Of a stretch of 49,276 nt of DNA, positions 1 through 7,537 are shown piece by piece. The stretch's first letter is position 1. Each line of letters begins with the position of its first letter. The DNA is taken from contig CAJUGE010000005.1 of the NCBI GenBank assembly GCA_910586295.1, positions 1 through 49,276 of the forward strand, written 5' to 3'. The position numbers and the translations under genes are program-made. The notes below the pieces were generated by a model. That model ran no database searches. It was not told where the DNA came from and was given only the letters and a program-made list of their open reading frames with translations. Source of the DNA: an uncultured Bacilli bacterium (GTDB lineage Bacteria > Bacillota_I > Bacilli_A > RF39 > UBA660).

Positions 1-1
1 A

Positions 2-310
2 CTAGGCTACACCTTTGTCGGAAACGAATACAAAATACATTATGGAAACAAAAACTACTTTATAGATATCTTACTATTTAATGTTGAAACTAACTCTTAT
101 GTTGTAGTAGAACTCAAAACTAGAGAACTAAGAAAAGAAGACAAATCACAAATAGAATTTTACCTAAATATAATAGACAACACTTTAAAGCGTAATTTTC
201 ATAACAAAACGCTAGGAATATTAATAACTAAACATCAAGACAAATACATTGCAACATTCATAAACAACGATAACATTACATCAATAACCTACAAAATCAA
301 TTACACTTGA
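2..310 (+). CDS. DUF1016 (YhcG-type) PD-(D/E)XK nuclease domain protein, C-terminal fragment
   Basis: This is the 3' end of a gene that begins left of the window. The open frame runs from the first complete codon to a TGA at 308-310 and gives 102 residues. The fragment has the DUF1016 C-terminal nuclease pattern: GYTFVGNEY, then FIDILLF with the conserved Asp, then VVVELKTREL carrying the E-x-K of the PD-(D/E)XK core, then QIEFYL and LGILITK. This family is a predicted endonuclease found with phage defence, restriction and DNA-repair genes; its exact role is unsettled. The N-terminal HTH-like domain is off the window, so completeness and neighbours cannot be judged. Confidence 0.82.
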   Translation, partial: LGYTFVGNEYKIHYGNKNYFIDILLFNVETNSYVVVELKTRELRKEDKSQIEFYLNIIDNTLKRNFHNKTLGILITKHQDKYIATFINNDNITSITYKINYT

Positions 311-341
311 ATATACTTGTGAATATTTAATAAAACAACAC

Positions 342-370
342 TTGTAGTATTCATAAATCTAAAGTATAAT
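342..370 (+). promoter_or_regulatory. Sigma-A type promoter of the TetR regulator gene
   Basis: TTGTAG at 342-347 and a perfect TATAAT at 365-370 are separated by 17 bases. The predicted start of transcription is about 17 bases before a good ribosome binding site, AAAGGAGAG, at 381-389. Confidence 0.72.
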
Positions 371-393
371 ACTTAGTATCAAAGGAGAGAAAA

Positions 394-912
394 ATGAATA
401 CAATTAATAATAAAAGAAAAAGAGATTCAATAGAAAAAATAGAAAACTCAATGCTAAAACTATTACAAGAAAAAAACTTAAAAGACATAACAGTAACAGA
501 CATATGCACCTTAACAAAAATAAACAGATCAACTTTTTATTCAAGTTTTACAGACATAACTGAACTTGCTTCCTCTCTAAGCGAAAAATTAGAAGAACAA
601 ATTATAGAATCATACTCTAAAGAAAAAAACAATAAAAATCCATTATCAAGCCTTTTCTCACACATTTACAATAACCAAAAACTATACAAAACCTTTTTTG
701 AACTAAACACTGAAAAGAGAATCAACTTCAAAAAATGGAATATAATATTATCGCAAAAATTTTATGACGACTTCTTTAATGACTACCACATAGAATTTTT
801 TGAAAGTGGAATAAATGGTATCATACTTAAATGGATAAATTCAGAATTCGCACTAACTCCAACAGAAATGACAGAAATCATAAAAAACGAATATAAATCA
901 AAAGAATTATAA
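394..912 (+). CDS. TetR/AcrR family transcriptional regulator
   Basis: A 172-residue DNA-binding regulator. The N-terminal 60 residues match the TetR helix-turn-helix: a leading helix (SIEKIENSMLKLLQEKNL), then ITVTDICTLTKINRSTFYSSF, where the STFYSSF segment is the typical recognition-helix end of TetR proteins. The rest is helical and ligand-binding-like, resembling the short TetR C-terminal domain common in Firmicutes (TetR_C_8 type). The start has a strong AAAGGAGAG ribosome binding site and a 17-spaced promoter. It is transcribed alone; the next gene converges on it, so a target gene is not evident from the context. The family call is firm but the ligand is unknown. Confidence 0.85.
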   Translation: MNTINNKRKRDSIEKIENSMLKLLQEKNLKDITVTDICTLTKINRSTFYSSFTDITELASSLSEKLEEQIIESYSKEKNNKNPLSSLFSHIYNNQKLYKTFFELNTEKRINFKKWNIILSQKFYDDFFNDYHIEFFESGINGIILKWINSEFALTPTEMTEIIKNEYKSKEL

Positions 913-913
913 A

Positions 914-943
914 AACCTAGTTGCTCAAAACCAGGTTATTTTT
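914..943. terminator. Bidirectional hairpin between convergent genes
   Basis: AACCTAGTT (914-922) pairs with AACCAGGTT (929-937) with one A-C mismatch around a 6-base loop, followed by ATTTTTCTTTC on the plus strand and preceded by five A on the left, which read as U on the minus strand. It lies at the junction of the TetR gene and the convergent lipoprotein gene and overlaps the latter's stop codon. Confidence 0.55.
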
Positions 944-1736
944 CTTTCTTTAAAACAGGACACTCATCTACTTTAGTCTTATTTCCATTTCTATCATACT
1001 CATAAGTAACATAATTTTCTTCCTCTATAAAAGTTATCCTATGATTAACTTCAATAAGTAAATTAGAAAATACACTTACAGTTCTCATTTCATTAGTATT
1101 CTTATCGACTATAATTAAATCTATAACACTATCCATTTGATTAGCCCATACACCATTTTCTAAAAATTCAGATTCCTTACGTCTTTTTGTCTCTACACTA
1201 CCATTATAACCATTATAACCATTATAACCATAAGACCATCCCTCAATAAATTCAGAATTTTGACCTTCAATTATATTAACTCCATAATAAGCTATAGTGT
1301 CTGAAATTGGAAACCCAAGCATTAAAGAATTATGAATTCTATCATCCATAGTATCCTGTAAAATACCACTATATAAAACTTTATCAGAAACAATAGATGT
1401 ATCAGTATGAATATTATCTATATAAACTTCTAAATCATCTTGTAGACCACTAGTCTTAATTTCAATATTAAGACGCTTTGTATCTGTTACTCTCCAGTCA
1501 CTCCCCTCATCACAAGAATATTTTATAATAAGTTTAAAATCTTCTCCTATTACTCCCTTTTCTTGAACAACACCTTTACTTAAATCATTATCTTCTGAAT
1601 ACTTCTGTGTAGACATAACATCCATATCTGTTTTATCACTAGCAAGTTCTACACTATCACATCCACTAGCCGAAAAAGTAAGTAAACCAGCAAGTGCTAA
1701 AGCAGTAAATTTTTTATCAATATTTTTATTTTTCAT
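936..1736 (-). CDS. Predicted lipoprotein of unknown function
   Basis: About 266 residues from the preferred start. The first possible ATG is at 1748, but the ATG at 1736 is preceded by GGGG at a good distance and begins a clean lipoprotein signal: MKNKN, charged residues, a hydrophobic run ALALAGLLTF, then the lipobox ASGC. The mature part has no domain I recognise. It is rich in acidic and polar residues and contains a YNG tripeptide repeated three times near residue 175. It is probably anchored on the outer face of the membrane. It is a single transcription unit with its own promoter, converging on the TetR gene. Function unknown. Confidence 0.75.
   Translation of the reverse strand: MKNKNIDKKFTALALAGLLTFSASGCDSVELASDKTDMDVMSTQKYSEDNDLSKGVVQEKGVIGEDFKLIIKYSCDEGSDWRVTDTKRLNIEIKTSGLQDDLEVYIDNIHTDTSIVSDKVLYSGILQDTMDDRIHNSLMLGFPISDTIAYYGVNIIEGQNSEFIEGWSYGYNGYNGYNGSVETKRRKESEFLENGVWANQMDSVIDLIIVDKNTNEMRTVSVFSNLLIEVNHRITFIEEENYVTYEYDRNGNKTKVDECPVLKKEK
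1201..1227. repeat. Three perfect tandem copies of a 9-base unit inside the lipoprotein gene
   Basis: CCATTATAA is repeated three times in succession and encodes three YNG units on the minus strand. The unit is a multiple of three, so a change in copy number would alter protein length without a frameshift. Confidence 0.9.
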
Positions 1737-1766
1737 ATATATCCCCATTTCTCAAAATTTAAAAGT

Positions 1767-1795
1767 ATTATAACACCAATTCAACCTATCGTCAA
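1767..1795 (-). promoter_or_regulatory. Sigma-A type promoter of the lipoprotein gene
   Basis: On the minus strand TTGACG (1795-1790) and TATAAT (1772-1767) are separated by exactly 17 bases, about 30 bases upstream of the chosen start codon. Confidence 0.8.
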
Positions 1796-1807
1796 AAATT
1801 TTAAAAC

Positions 1808-2296
1808 TCACTTTCTATATCTAATCAAAGAAATAATACCAGAAATTATCTCAAATACATTTCCAACTATAGTAATGTAAGCACACACCCTAAGATTATA
1901 ATAAATCCAAATAAACGCAGACACTATAACAAAGACTCTATTCCAAAAAACATTCTTAAACCAAGAAGAAATTGTATAAATTAATGCAATAAATATAGGA
2001 ATTAAAGACAAAACACCATCATACGTAAAAACTCCTAAAAGTATAATAATCAAAGAAAACAATAATACTCCCAAATAGCTTTTACTTACATCCTTCTTAG
2101 CAAACACTAAACATCTAACTGAAGAAGTTAAATTCATAACACTAGCTGAATATGCACCAAGCATAGCATACTCTATCATATAAAGAATATTAGACCAAAA
2201 CTGAAACATCAAGATTTTATCTCTACTTTTATTCTGAATACTAATAACCCACAAAGATATAGCAAAAACACCAATAATTTGTGCTACAAAATTCAT
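1808..2296 (-). CDS. YgjV family inner membrane protein
   Basis: About 162 residues, almost entirely hydrophobic, with roughly five membrane segments. The N-terminal pattern FVAQIIGVFAISLWVISIQN followed by KSRDKILMFQFWSNILYMIEY is typical of the YgjV (Imp-YgjV) family, whose function is not established. A GTG at 2305 could extend it by three residues, but the ATG at 2296 has AGGTG six bases upstream and is preferred. It shares a divergent intergenic region with the kinase-fold gene at 2376. No partner is evident. Confidence 0.75.
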   Translation of the reverse strand: MNFVAQIIGVFAISLWVISIQNKSRDKILMFQFWSNILYMIEYAMLGAYSASVMNLTSSVRCLVFAKKDVSKSYLGVLLFSLIIILLGVFTYDGVLSLIPIFIALIYTISSWFKNVFWNRVFVIVSAFIWIYYNLRVCAYITIVGNVFEIISGIISLIRYRK

Positions 2297-2320
2297 ATCT
2301 TTCACCTACTATAAATAATT

Positions 2321-2350
2321 TTAACACAAATCTAAAAAGTATGATATAAT
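2321..2350 (+). promoter_or_regulatory. Promoter of the kinase-fold gene
   Basis: TTAACA (2321-2326) and TATAAT (2345-2350) with an 18-base spacer, followed by an AGAGGG ribosome binding site before the ATG at 2376. Confidence 0.7.
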
Positions 2351-2375
2351 ACCTATCTAAAAAGAGGGAATAACT

Positions 2376-3296
2376 ATGGATATATTTACATATGGTAGTC
2401 AAAGAGAAATACAATTATCGCAAGAAGAATTTACGGAATTAGAAAACTTTCATCCGAGTTCTAAAGCACCTAATAACGAAGGAAGTTTCAAACTTATTAA
2501 AATTGATGGTAAAACTAAACTAATTAAAACACACTACTATACAAGAAAAATGGATACTATAAAAACAAATTTAAACATACTAATAACTTATAAAGAAAGC
2601 ATTAAACAAGCTATTCCAGAACTATTGTTACCAGAAGATTATGTTTATATAAATGCCAAAACAGGAGTAAGCTATACTCTTAAACCATTAAAAGGAACTA
2701 ATCTTTATGACGTCATATATGATGACACTGTAAGTCCTAGAAAGAAAATTGATTTACTAAGAAAAGTTGGAAAAACAATAAACCGTTTTGGAAATATTCC
2801 AAATTTTCCTTATTCAATCTACATAGGAGATTTACATGAAGGAAATATAATGGGTACAAAAAATAAGAAAATTATAATAATAGACACACTCTCATGTTAT
2901 ATTAATAATAATATTTGTGAACCACAAGCGTCAAAATATCTAGAACTAAGTAACGAAATACTTAATAATAGTCTTATGGACAAATATAAGCAAAGCTATG
3001 GAATCATTATACCAAATAGAAACACAGACATATTTTGCTATATTTATATGATTTTAAACACAATTGCCAGTACTGAAACAATATTCTTATCATTAAAAGA
3101 TTTATATAACTACTTAGATTACTTAGAACATCATAAATTTAATAAAGACTTTTTATATTCAATAGTAAGATTGTTTACCAAAGAAGACAACATTAATCCT
3201 TATGAATTTATAAGCACAATAACTAGAAGACAATTTGAATGTGCCCACTATCTTACATATAAAAGAAAAACAGGAATTGACCTGTCTAACCTTTAA
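2376..3296 (+). CDS. Protein-kinase-like/APH-fold protein of unknown substrate
   Basis: 306 residues. The best clue is GDLHEGNIM near residue 150, which matches the catalytic loop of aminoglycoside-phosphotransferase-like kinases (Asp and Asn present), followed about 15 residues later by IIIIDTLSCY, which could supply the metal-binding Asp. An upstream stretch, GSFKLIKIDGKTKLIKTHYY, could be the ATP-binding beta hairpin with its lysine. The C-terminal 130 residues are helical and unassigned. Such proteins can phosphorylate small molecules or proteins or be pseudokinases; the substrate cannot be told. It ends with a 4-base overlap with the convergent histidine phosphatase gene. Confidence 0.55.
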   Translation: MDIFTYGSQREIQLSQEEFTELENFHPSSKAPNNEGSFKLIKIDGKTKLIKTHYYTRKMDTIKTNLNILITYKESIKQAIPELLLPEDYVYINAKTGVSYTLKPLKGTNLYDVIYDDTVSPRKKIDLLRKVGKTINRFGNIPNFPYSIYIGDLHEGNIMGTKNKKIIIIDTLSCYINNNICEPQASKYLELSNEILNNSLMDKYKQSYGIIIPNRNTDIFCYIYMILNTIASTETIFLSLKDLYNYLDYLEHHKFNKDFLYSIVRLFTKEDNINPYEFISTITRRQFECAHYLTYKRKTGIDLSNL

Positions 3297-3847
3297 TAAA
3301 TTCTTCTAATTAGCTTTCTGTTTAAATCACACTCATGAATAGATGCATGTTCTACATCAAACATAGACTTATTATAATTAATTTCTAAATCTCTTAAAAT
3401 AAAATAAATCATATTAATAACACCACGATGAGTAATAATCAAAGTATCATCCCTACTCAAAATTAAATTTAAATCTCTCTTAATTCTCTCATAAAAATCT
3501 ACTAAAGACTCTCCTTTAGGATATCTCTTGTAAATATCCTTTAAATCTACAAACTCACTATACTTTAAATTAGCCTCTTCTCTAAACATCCCAGTAAGTA
3601 ATCCTTTATCTAGTTCCCTAAGTCTACTATCATACTCTATACTACCTAATCTATGACTGTTCATAATCTCCGCGGTTTGAACAGCCCTTTTTATATCACT
3701 AGAAATAATCTTGTTAATAACTAATGTTTTATCCACATAATCTCTAGCCTTTATAACTTGCTCTATACCTTCATCTACTAATGGTACATCACTATGCCCA
3801 CCAATAAATCTCTCATCATCAAGCCCATGTCTCATCAAATAAATCAT
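3293..3847 (-). CDS. Histidine phosphatase family protein (phosphoglycerate mutase-like)
   Basis: 184 residues. The catalytic RHG motif is at residues 6-8 (MIYLMRHG), with the supporting Arg near 54, Glu in RELDKG near 78 and the second His in ITHRG at 140, so all four active-site residues of the branch appear present. Small proteins of this type dephosphorylate sugar phosphates, nucleotides or alpha-ribazole phosphate. It follows the AAA_14 ATPase gene after only three bases, and its GGAGGAG ribosome binding site lies inside the last codons of that gene, so the two are translationally coupled. The nearby nucleotide enzymes make a nucleotide-related substrate plausible but unproven. Confidence 0.85.
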   Translation of the reverse strand: MIYLMRHGLDDERFIGGHSDVPLVDEGIEQVIKARDYVDKTLVINKIISSDIKRAVQTAEIMNSHRLGSIEYDSRLRELDKGLLTGMFREEANLKYSEFVDLKDIYKRYPKGESLVDFYERIKRDLNLILSRDDTLIITHRGVINMIYFILRDLEINYNKSMFDVEHASIHECDLNRKLIRRIY

Positions 3848-3850
3848 TTC

Positions 3851-5170
3851 TTACTCCTCCACTTCCTTTATACAAAACACAGCATATAAAGGAACACTTT
3901 TAATATTATTTTCAAATCCAAAATCCTTAGTACTTATTCTTATAGAATATTTCGGATTATATTTTTCTACATATACTTTCAAACTTTTAGATTTAACATT
4001 ATCAGCTGATTTAACTTCCACTGGTATAATTCCATCCTTTGTATAAAGAAGAAAGTCAACTTCAGCTTTTCCACTGCTTTGCCAATAATATAAACTATAA
4101 CCATTTATTATAAGTTGATTTGCAACATAATTTTCTATCATAGTTCCTTTATAAAAAGACAAATTATCTAAATAAACATCTCTAGGAGATATTTCAAGCA
4201 AATATCTTAGTATACCTATATCATTTATAAATAATTTAAAACTAGCTTCATCTACAAACCCTTTAAGTGGTATTTCTGGTAAAGTGATCCTAGAACTTTT
4301 ATTTACCAAATTGCTAGCAAGTAACCAATCCAAAGGAAGTTCATAATCACGTGATTTAGTACCACTTTCAACTTTAGAATATTGAAATTTATTAGACATA
4401 TTAGAAATCTGCCTTGAAATACTATTATAAAGTTTAGTAATTTTAATAGTTTCACTAGCTGAAACAACATATTTTTTCATATCCTTAAAATAAGAAGTTA
4501 TTATATCCTTAAGTATCCAATCATTATATTTAATTAAATCTCCATCTACTTCAATCATCTTTTTAACAGACTCAGGCATACCGCCACATATCATAAAAAT
4601 ACGATAATACTTTAATGCCATTTTATGAAAAGTCTCATGCATAGAACTATTATTATTATAACAATTTCTTATAGTTTCTACTAACATTGACTTATCATAT
4701 GCTAGTAAAAATTCCTCAAAATCCATTGGATACATATTTAACATTCTAACTTTACCTACAGGAAAACTCTTATTAAATCTTTTTAGTTTTACTCCTAAAA
4801 GAGAACCAGCACATACTATTCTTAAATTGTTATGACGCTCACAAAAATACTTTAACTCTTGAATTAAATCCTCCGACTCCTGTATCTCATCAATAAATAT
4901 AACAGTTCCTTCTGATTCTATATCATAATTAAAATACAACTTAAATTGTAAAAATTTTTCATCTGAACTAAGATTAGATTTATAAATGTTTATTAATTCC
5001 ATATCTTCAAACAAATTAACATAAAAATATTTTTTAAATTCACACTTACAAAATTTCTCTAAAATATAAGTTTTCCCAACTTGCCTAGCACCCACAATCA
5101 TAAGCGGCTTTACATCAATATCATTTTTCCATTTAACTAAATCATTATATATTTTTCTATACACAGTCAT
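3851..5170 (-). CDS. AAA_14/DUF4143 family ATP-binding protein (repeat-associated copy 1)
   Basis: About 439 residues. The Walker A motif GARQVGKT is near residue 28, Walker B VIFIDEIQ near 91, and a sensor-like AGSLLG follows. The C-terminal DUF4143-type region ends in a restriction-endonuclease-like motif, EVDFLL then VEVKSADN, the core of a PD-(D/E)XK fold. These proteins are abundant and often multicopy in anaerobes, with undefined role. The start is uncertain: a GTG at 5173, the ATG at 5170 with AGGTG too close, or a GTG at 5164 that is better spaced from AGGTGA. It has its own promoter with a three-unit repeat array directly upstream and is coupled to the phosphatase gene. A close relative lies at 25043 and a more distant one at 11015. 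Confidence 0.88.
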   Translation of the reverse strand: MTVYRKIYNDLVKWKNDIDVKPLMIVGARQVGKTYILEKFCKCEFKKYFYVNLFEDMELINIYKSNLSSDEKFLQFKLYFNYDIESEGTVIFIDEIQESEDLIQELKYFCERHNNLRIVCAGSLLGVKLKRFNKSFPVGKVRMLNMYPMDFEEFLLAYDKSMLVETIRNCYNNNSSMHETFHKMALKYYRIFMICGGMPESVKKMIEVDGDLIKYNDWILKDIITSYFKDMKKYVVSASETIKITKLYNSISRQISNMSNKFQYSKVESGTKSRDYELPLDWLLASNLVNKSSRITLPEIPLKGFVDEASFKLFINDIGILRYLLEISPRDVYLDNLSFYKGTMIENYVANQLIINGYSLYYWQSSGKAEVDFLLYTKDGIIPVEVKSADNVKSKSLKVYVEKYNPKYSIRISTKDFGFENNIKSVPLYAVFCIKEVEE

Positions 5171-5181
5171 CACCTATATAT

Positions 5182-5210
5182 AGAATAGCATATTTTAAGC
5201 AAAATTTCAA
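5182..5210 (-). promoter_or_regulatory. Promoter of the AAA_14 ATPase gene, adjoining a repeat array
   Basis: On the minus strand TTGAAA (5210-5205), a 17-base spacer and TATTCT (5187-5182). The -35 box lies immediately downstream of the last unit of the 34-bp repeat array, so the repeats occupy the position of activator or operator sites. Confidence 0.65.
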
Positions 5211-5214
5211 CAAA

Positions 5215-5305
5215 GTTACACCTTTTCATAACGAATAATTGCACATAAATTGTACCTTTTTATAACGAATAGTCACATATAAGTTGTACCTTTTTGCAAC
5301 GAATA
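5215..5305 (-). repeat. Three-unit 34-bp direct repeat array upstream of the AAA_14 ATPase
   Basis: Three copies of an 18-base core start at 5220, 5254 and 5288, a period of exactly 34. Plus-strand cores are ACCTTTTCATAACGAATA, ACCTTTTTATAACGAATA and ACCTTTTTGCAACGAATA. Read in the direction of the gene each begins TATTCGTT and continues AAAAGGT. A related array with a 33-bp period sits in the same position upstream of the ATPase gene at 25043. It is too short and too closely spaced for a CRISPR array. Confidence 0.9.
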
Positions 5306-5307
5306 AA

Positions 5308-5823
5308 CTAAAAATCCCTCCAAACTTCACTTTCTCTAGGACCATTAGATCCTTGATACTTACCTTTATATAAGTCAACATCACCAAATACTCTCCAAAA
5401 CATAACCTGTCCTATCTTCATTCCTTTGTAAACCCTCACTCTCTGAGTGGCATGAAGTTGTAAAGTAAGATTACCCTTAAAACCTATATCAACTAGATCT
5501 GAAGTAATCTGCACAAAAAGCCCAAGTCTACCAGTAGAACTCCTACCAGTTATAACAGGAACATACTTATCACTTCCAAATATTTCTTTAGTGTATCCTA
5601 AATAAACACGACCTGGTTCTATGACAAGTCCATCTTCTGGTATTGGCACTATCTTAACTTTCTCTTGACGTTTACTATCAAGTACATCACTCTCATAAAC
5701 TTTTAAGTAATCTCCCAAAGTATAATTATAACTATTAGGATTTATATCACTTTCATTAAAAGGACTTATACATATATTTCCATTATTAACTTCTTCTTTA
5801 ATTTTTAATCCACTTAATATCAC
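5308..5823 (-). CDS. dCTP deaminase/dUTPase family protein, copy B (catalytic Glu replaced by Gln)
   Basis: 171 residues with the trimeric dCTP deaminase fold pattern: NPNSYNYTLGDYL, EPGRVYLG, GRSSTGRLGLF, VDIGFKGNLTLQLH, GMKIGQVMFW and KYQGSNGP. Family members deaminate dCTP and/or hydrolyse dUTP. The substrate-contacting Ser and Arg (GRSS..R), Asp112 and the C-terminal Lys-Tyr-Gln lid (155-157) are present, but position 122, normally the catalytic Glu in TLE, is Gln. It starts with GTG inside the TAG stop of its paralogue (overlap of one base), so translation is coupled. It may be an inactive or regulatory subunit; altered chemistry is also possible. The 34-bp repeats lie just downstream. 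Confidence 0.8.
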   Translation of the reverse strand: MILSGLKIKEEVNNGNICISPFNESDINPNSYNYTLGDYLKVYESDVLDSKRQEKVKIVPIPEDGLVIEPGRVYLGYTKEIFGSDKYVPVITGRSSTGRLGLFVQITSDLVDIGFKGNLTLQLHATQRVRVYKGMKIGQVMFWRVFGDVDLYKGKYQGSNGPRESEVWRDF

Positions 5824-6344
5824 TACTTCTCACACTCCTTGTAAAACGTACTAACATGTGGTCCCATAAAATCAGTATACTCCCCATCATACATAATCTT
5901 ATCCCCATCTACTACCCAAAAAGTTACTTGTCCAATCTTCATTCCAGGATAAATTCTGAGAGGTTGAACACTCTTTAATTCCAAAGTCCAATTATGATTA
6001 CACCCCACATGACCTAAAGGAGCAGTAACTTGCAAAAAAAGTCCAAGCCTACCTATACTAGACCTACCAATTAACTGTGTCACATACTTACTACTACCAA
6101 TTTTTTCCAAAGTACTACCTAAATATAATTTATTAGGCTTAAGCAAATACCCTTCCTTAGTAAGTTTAATTCTCTTATAATGGGTTTCTCTTTTAGGATC
6201 TATCACTTCATCATCTATTTCCAAAATTTCATCCCCTAACCTATAATTATAACTATTAGGATTAAGTAAACTCTTATTAAAAGGACTAATACTTATATTG
6301 CCATTCCTAACTTCTTCTTCTATCTTTAAACCACTAAGTATCAT
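5823..6344 (-). CDS. dCTP deaminase/dUTPase family protein, copy A (retains catalytic Glu)
   Basis: 173 residues, aligning without gaps over nearly its whole length to the neighbouring copy B, so the pair arose by tandem duplication. It keeps the catalytic Glu122 in WTLELKS and the GRSSIGRLGLF phosphate/substrate motif, but position 112 is His instead of Asp, and the C-terminal lid reads EYT instead of KYQ. Dcd-family enzymes act on free deoxynucleoside triphosphates in the cytosol. Its start codon overlaps the stop of the radical SAM gene in an ATGA arrangement. Nucleotide substrate is likely; whether it deaminates dCTP, hydrolyses dUTP or acts on something unusual cannot be read from the sequence. 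Confidence 0.82.
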   Translation of the reverse strand: MILSGLKIEEEVRNGNISISPFNKSLLNPNSYNYRLGDEILEIDDEVIDPKRETHYKRIKLTKEGYLLKPNKLYLGSTLEKIGSSKYVTQLIGRSSIGRLGLFLQVTAPLGHVGCNHNWTLELKSVQPLRIYPGMKIGQVTFWVVDGDKIMYDGEYTDFMGPHVSTFYKECEK

Positions 6345-7537
6345 AAATAAAAACTCCTGTGTCTTAAAACTTTCTTAAATTCTTCATCACCCAAACTTCT
6401 ACCACTATCATAAAGTATATTTAAGTCATTATTAAATTCACTCACTGTATCGGGAGTATGAACCAAATTTAAATGACTAACATTCTCACCTCTAATCACA
6501 TAACCCCCACTAGCATGTGTAAAACTGTATTTATCTCTTATATTCTTCTTTAACTCTAAAGTCTTTCTTACAAGTTCTTCCATATTATAGTCACCATCCA
6601 AAAGATAAACTAAAGCATTATTACCAAAAAGCATCGATAAATTATGTAAATGATTATAAATAAGTGACTCGTATTCAATACCTCGGTTATAACTCTCATA
6701 TATTTCGCTTATATAACTTATAAACTTTTCTAACAAAATTCTTCTCTTAACTACCAAAGAAGACTCACTTACCATTTGTTCTATCTGATTAATATACACC
6801 TGAGCATCAGGCTTAAGTAAAATATAACCTTCAAGAAATCTTTTCCTATTTAAATTCCAATCAGTATACATATTCCCATCACTCCAAAGCAAAATACCAT
6901 CAAAATCATCAAGTCCATTAAGTCTTTCAAACACAACTTTACTATTTTCATACTCAAAATCAACAAACAACTCATCATAATGAGGACAACCTGGATATAA
7001 AGTTCTAACAACATATTCGTCCACATAATCTTTAGTATATTCTATCATTTTATCTAATTCTTCTGATGAGTCAATCGCACCCCTAATAAGTGCTATTGAA
7101 AGCCTTATTTTAATATTAGGATTATTCGTTCTAAAAAACTTAAGTTTTTCTATTAAAGGTACTTGTTTAATAACCCTTTGAAACTTATTATTTATCACAT
7201 TATCATAATGAAACACCGAAATATCTAATTCTTGAATATCTCCTACATTCTTAAGAACGTTACCATTAGTATAAACTTTAATATAACTATCAGGAATATA
7301 ATATCTAACTAACTTAATTATCTTATCTAAATCCTTATTAAGAAAAGGCTCTCCTCCTCCCGTAATCTCAAACTTTTTTACACTTCTTTTAGAAAGCAAC
7401 TGTAAATTATCACAAAATTTACTATCAATCTCTAAAAATTCACACCCACTATTATAATTTCTTGACTTAGAAATACAAATAGTACAATCAGCATTACACC
7501 TTTTCTCTACTGGAATAATATAACACTTATCTAACAT
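6341..7537 (-). CDS. Radical SAM protein in a nucleotide-enzyme operon
   Basis: 398 residues. The [4Fe-4S] cluster motif CNADCTIC is at residues 14-21 (C-x3-C-x2-C), followed by GGGEP at 60-64, which binds the SAM amino group, and VYTNGN for the barrel. The C-terminal 180 residues lack a recognisable SPASM or second-cluster motif and are unlike families I know. It overlaps the upstream kinase-like gene by 7 bases and the downstream deaminase-like gene by 4, so it almost certainly works with them. A role in modifying a nucleotide or nucleoside is inferred from context. It is not a convincing viperin: that family's CNxxCxFC signature and length do not match. Confidence 0.85.
   Translation of the reverse strand: MLDKCYIIPVEKRCNADCTICISKSRNYNSGCEFLEIDSKFCDNLQLLSKRSVKKFEITGGGEPFLNKDLDKIIKLVRYYIPDSYIKVYTNGNVLKNVGDIQELDISVFHYDNVINNKFQRVIKQVPLIEKLKFFRTNNPNIKIRLSIALIRGAIDSSEELDKMIEYTKDYVDEYVVRTLYPGCPHYDELFVDFEYENSKVVFERLNGLDDFDGILLWSDGNMYTDWNLNRKRFLEGYILLKPDAQVYINQIEQMVSESSLVVKRRILLEKFISYISEIYESYNRGIEYESLIYNHLHNLSMLFGNNALVYLLDGDYNMEELVRKTLELKKNIRDKYSFTHASGGYVIRGENVSHLNLVHTPDTVSEFNNDLNILYDSGRSLGDEEFKKVLRHRSFYL

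Noticed and set aside
5215..5305. CRISPR array
   Set aside because: Only three units with a diverged linker of about 16 bases that is itself partly conserved; no cas genes; the register with a promoter shows a regulatory role.
6341..7537. Prokaryotic viperin
   Set aside because: The cluster motif CNADCTIC and the C-terminal half do not match viperins; a nucleotide kinase neighbour alone is not enough.
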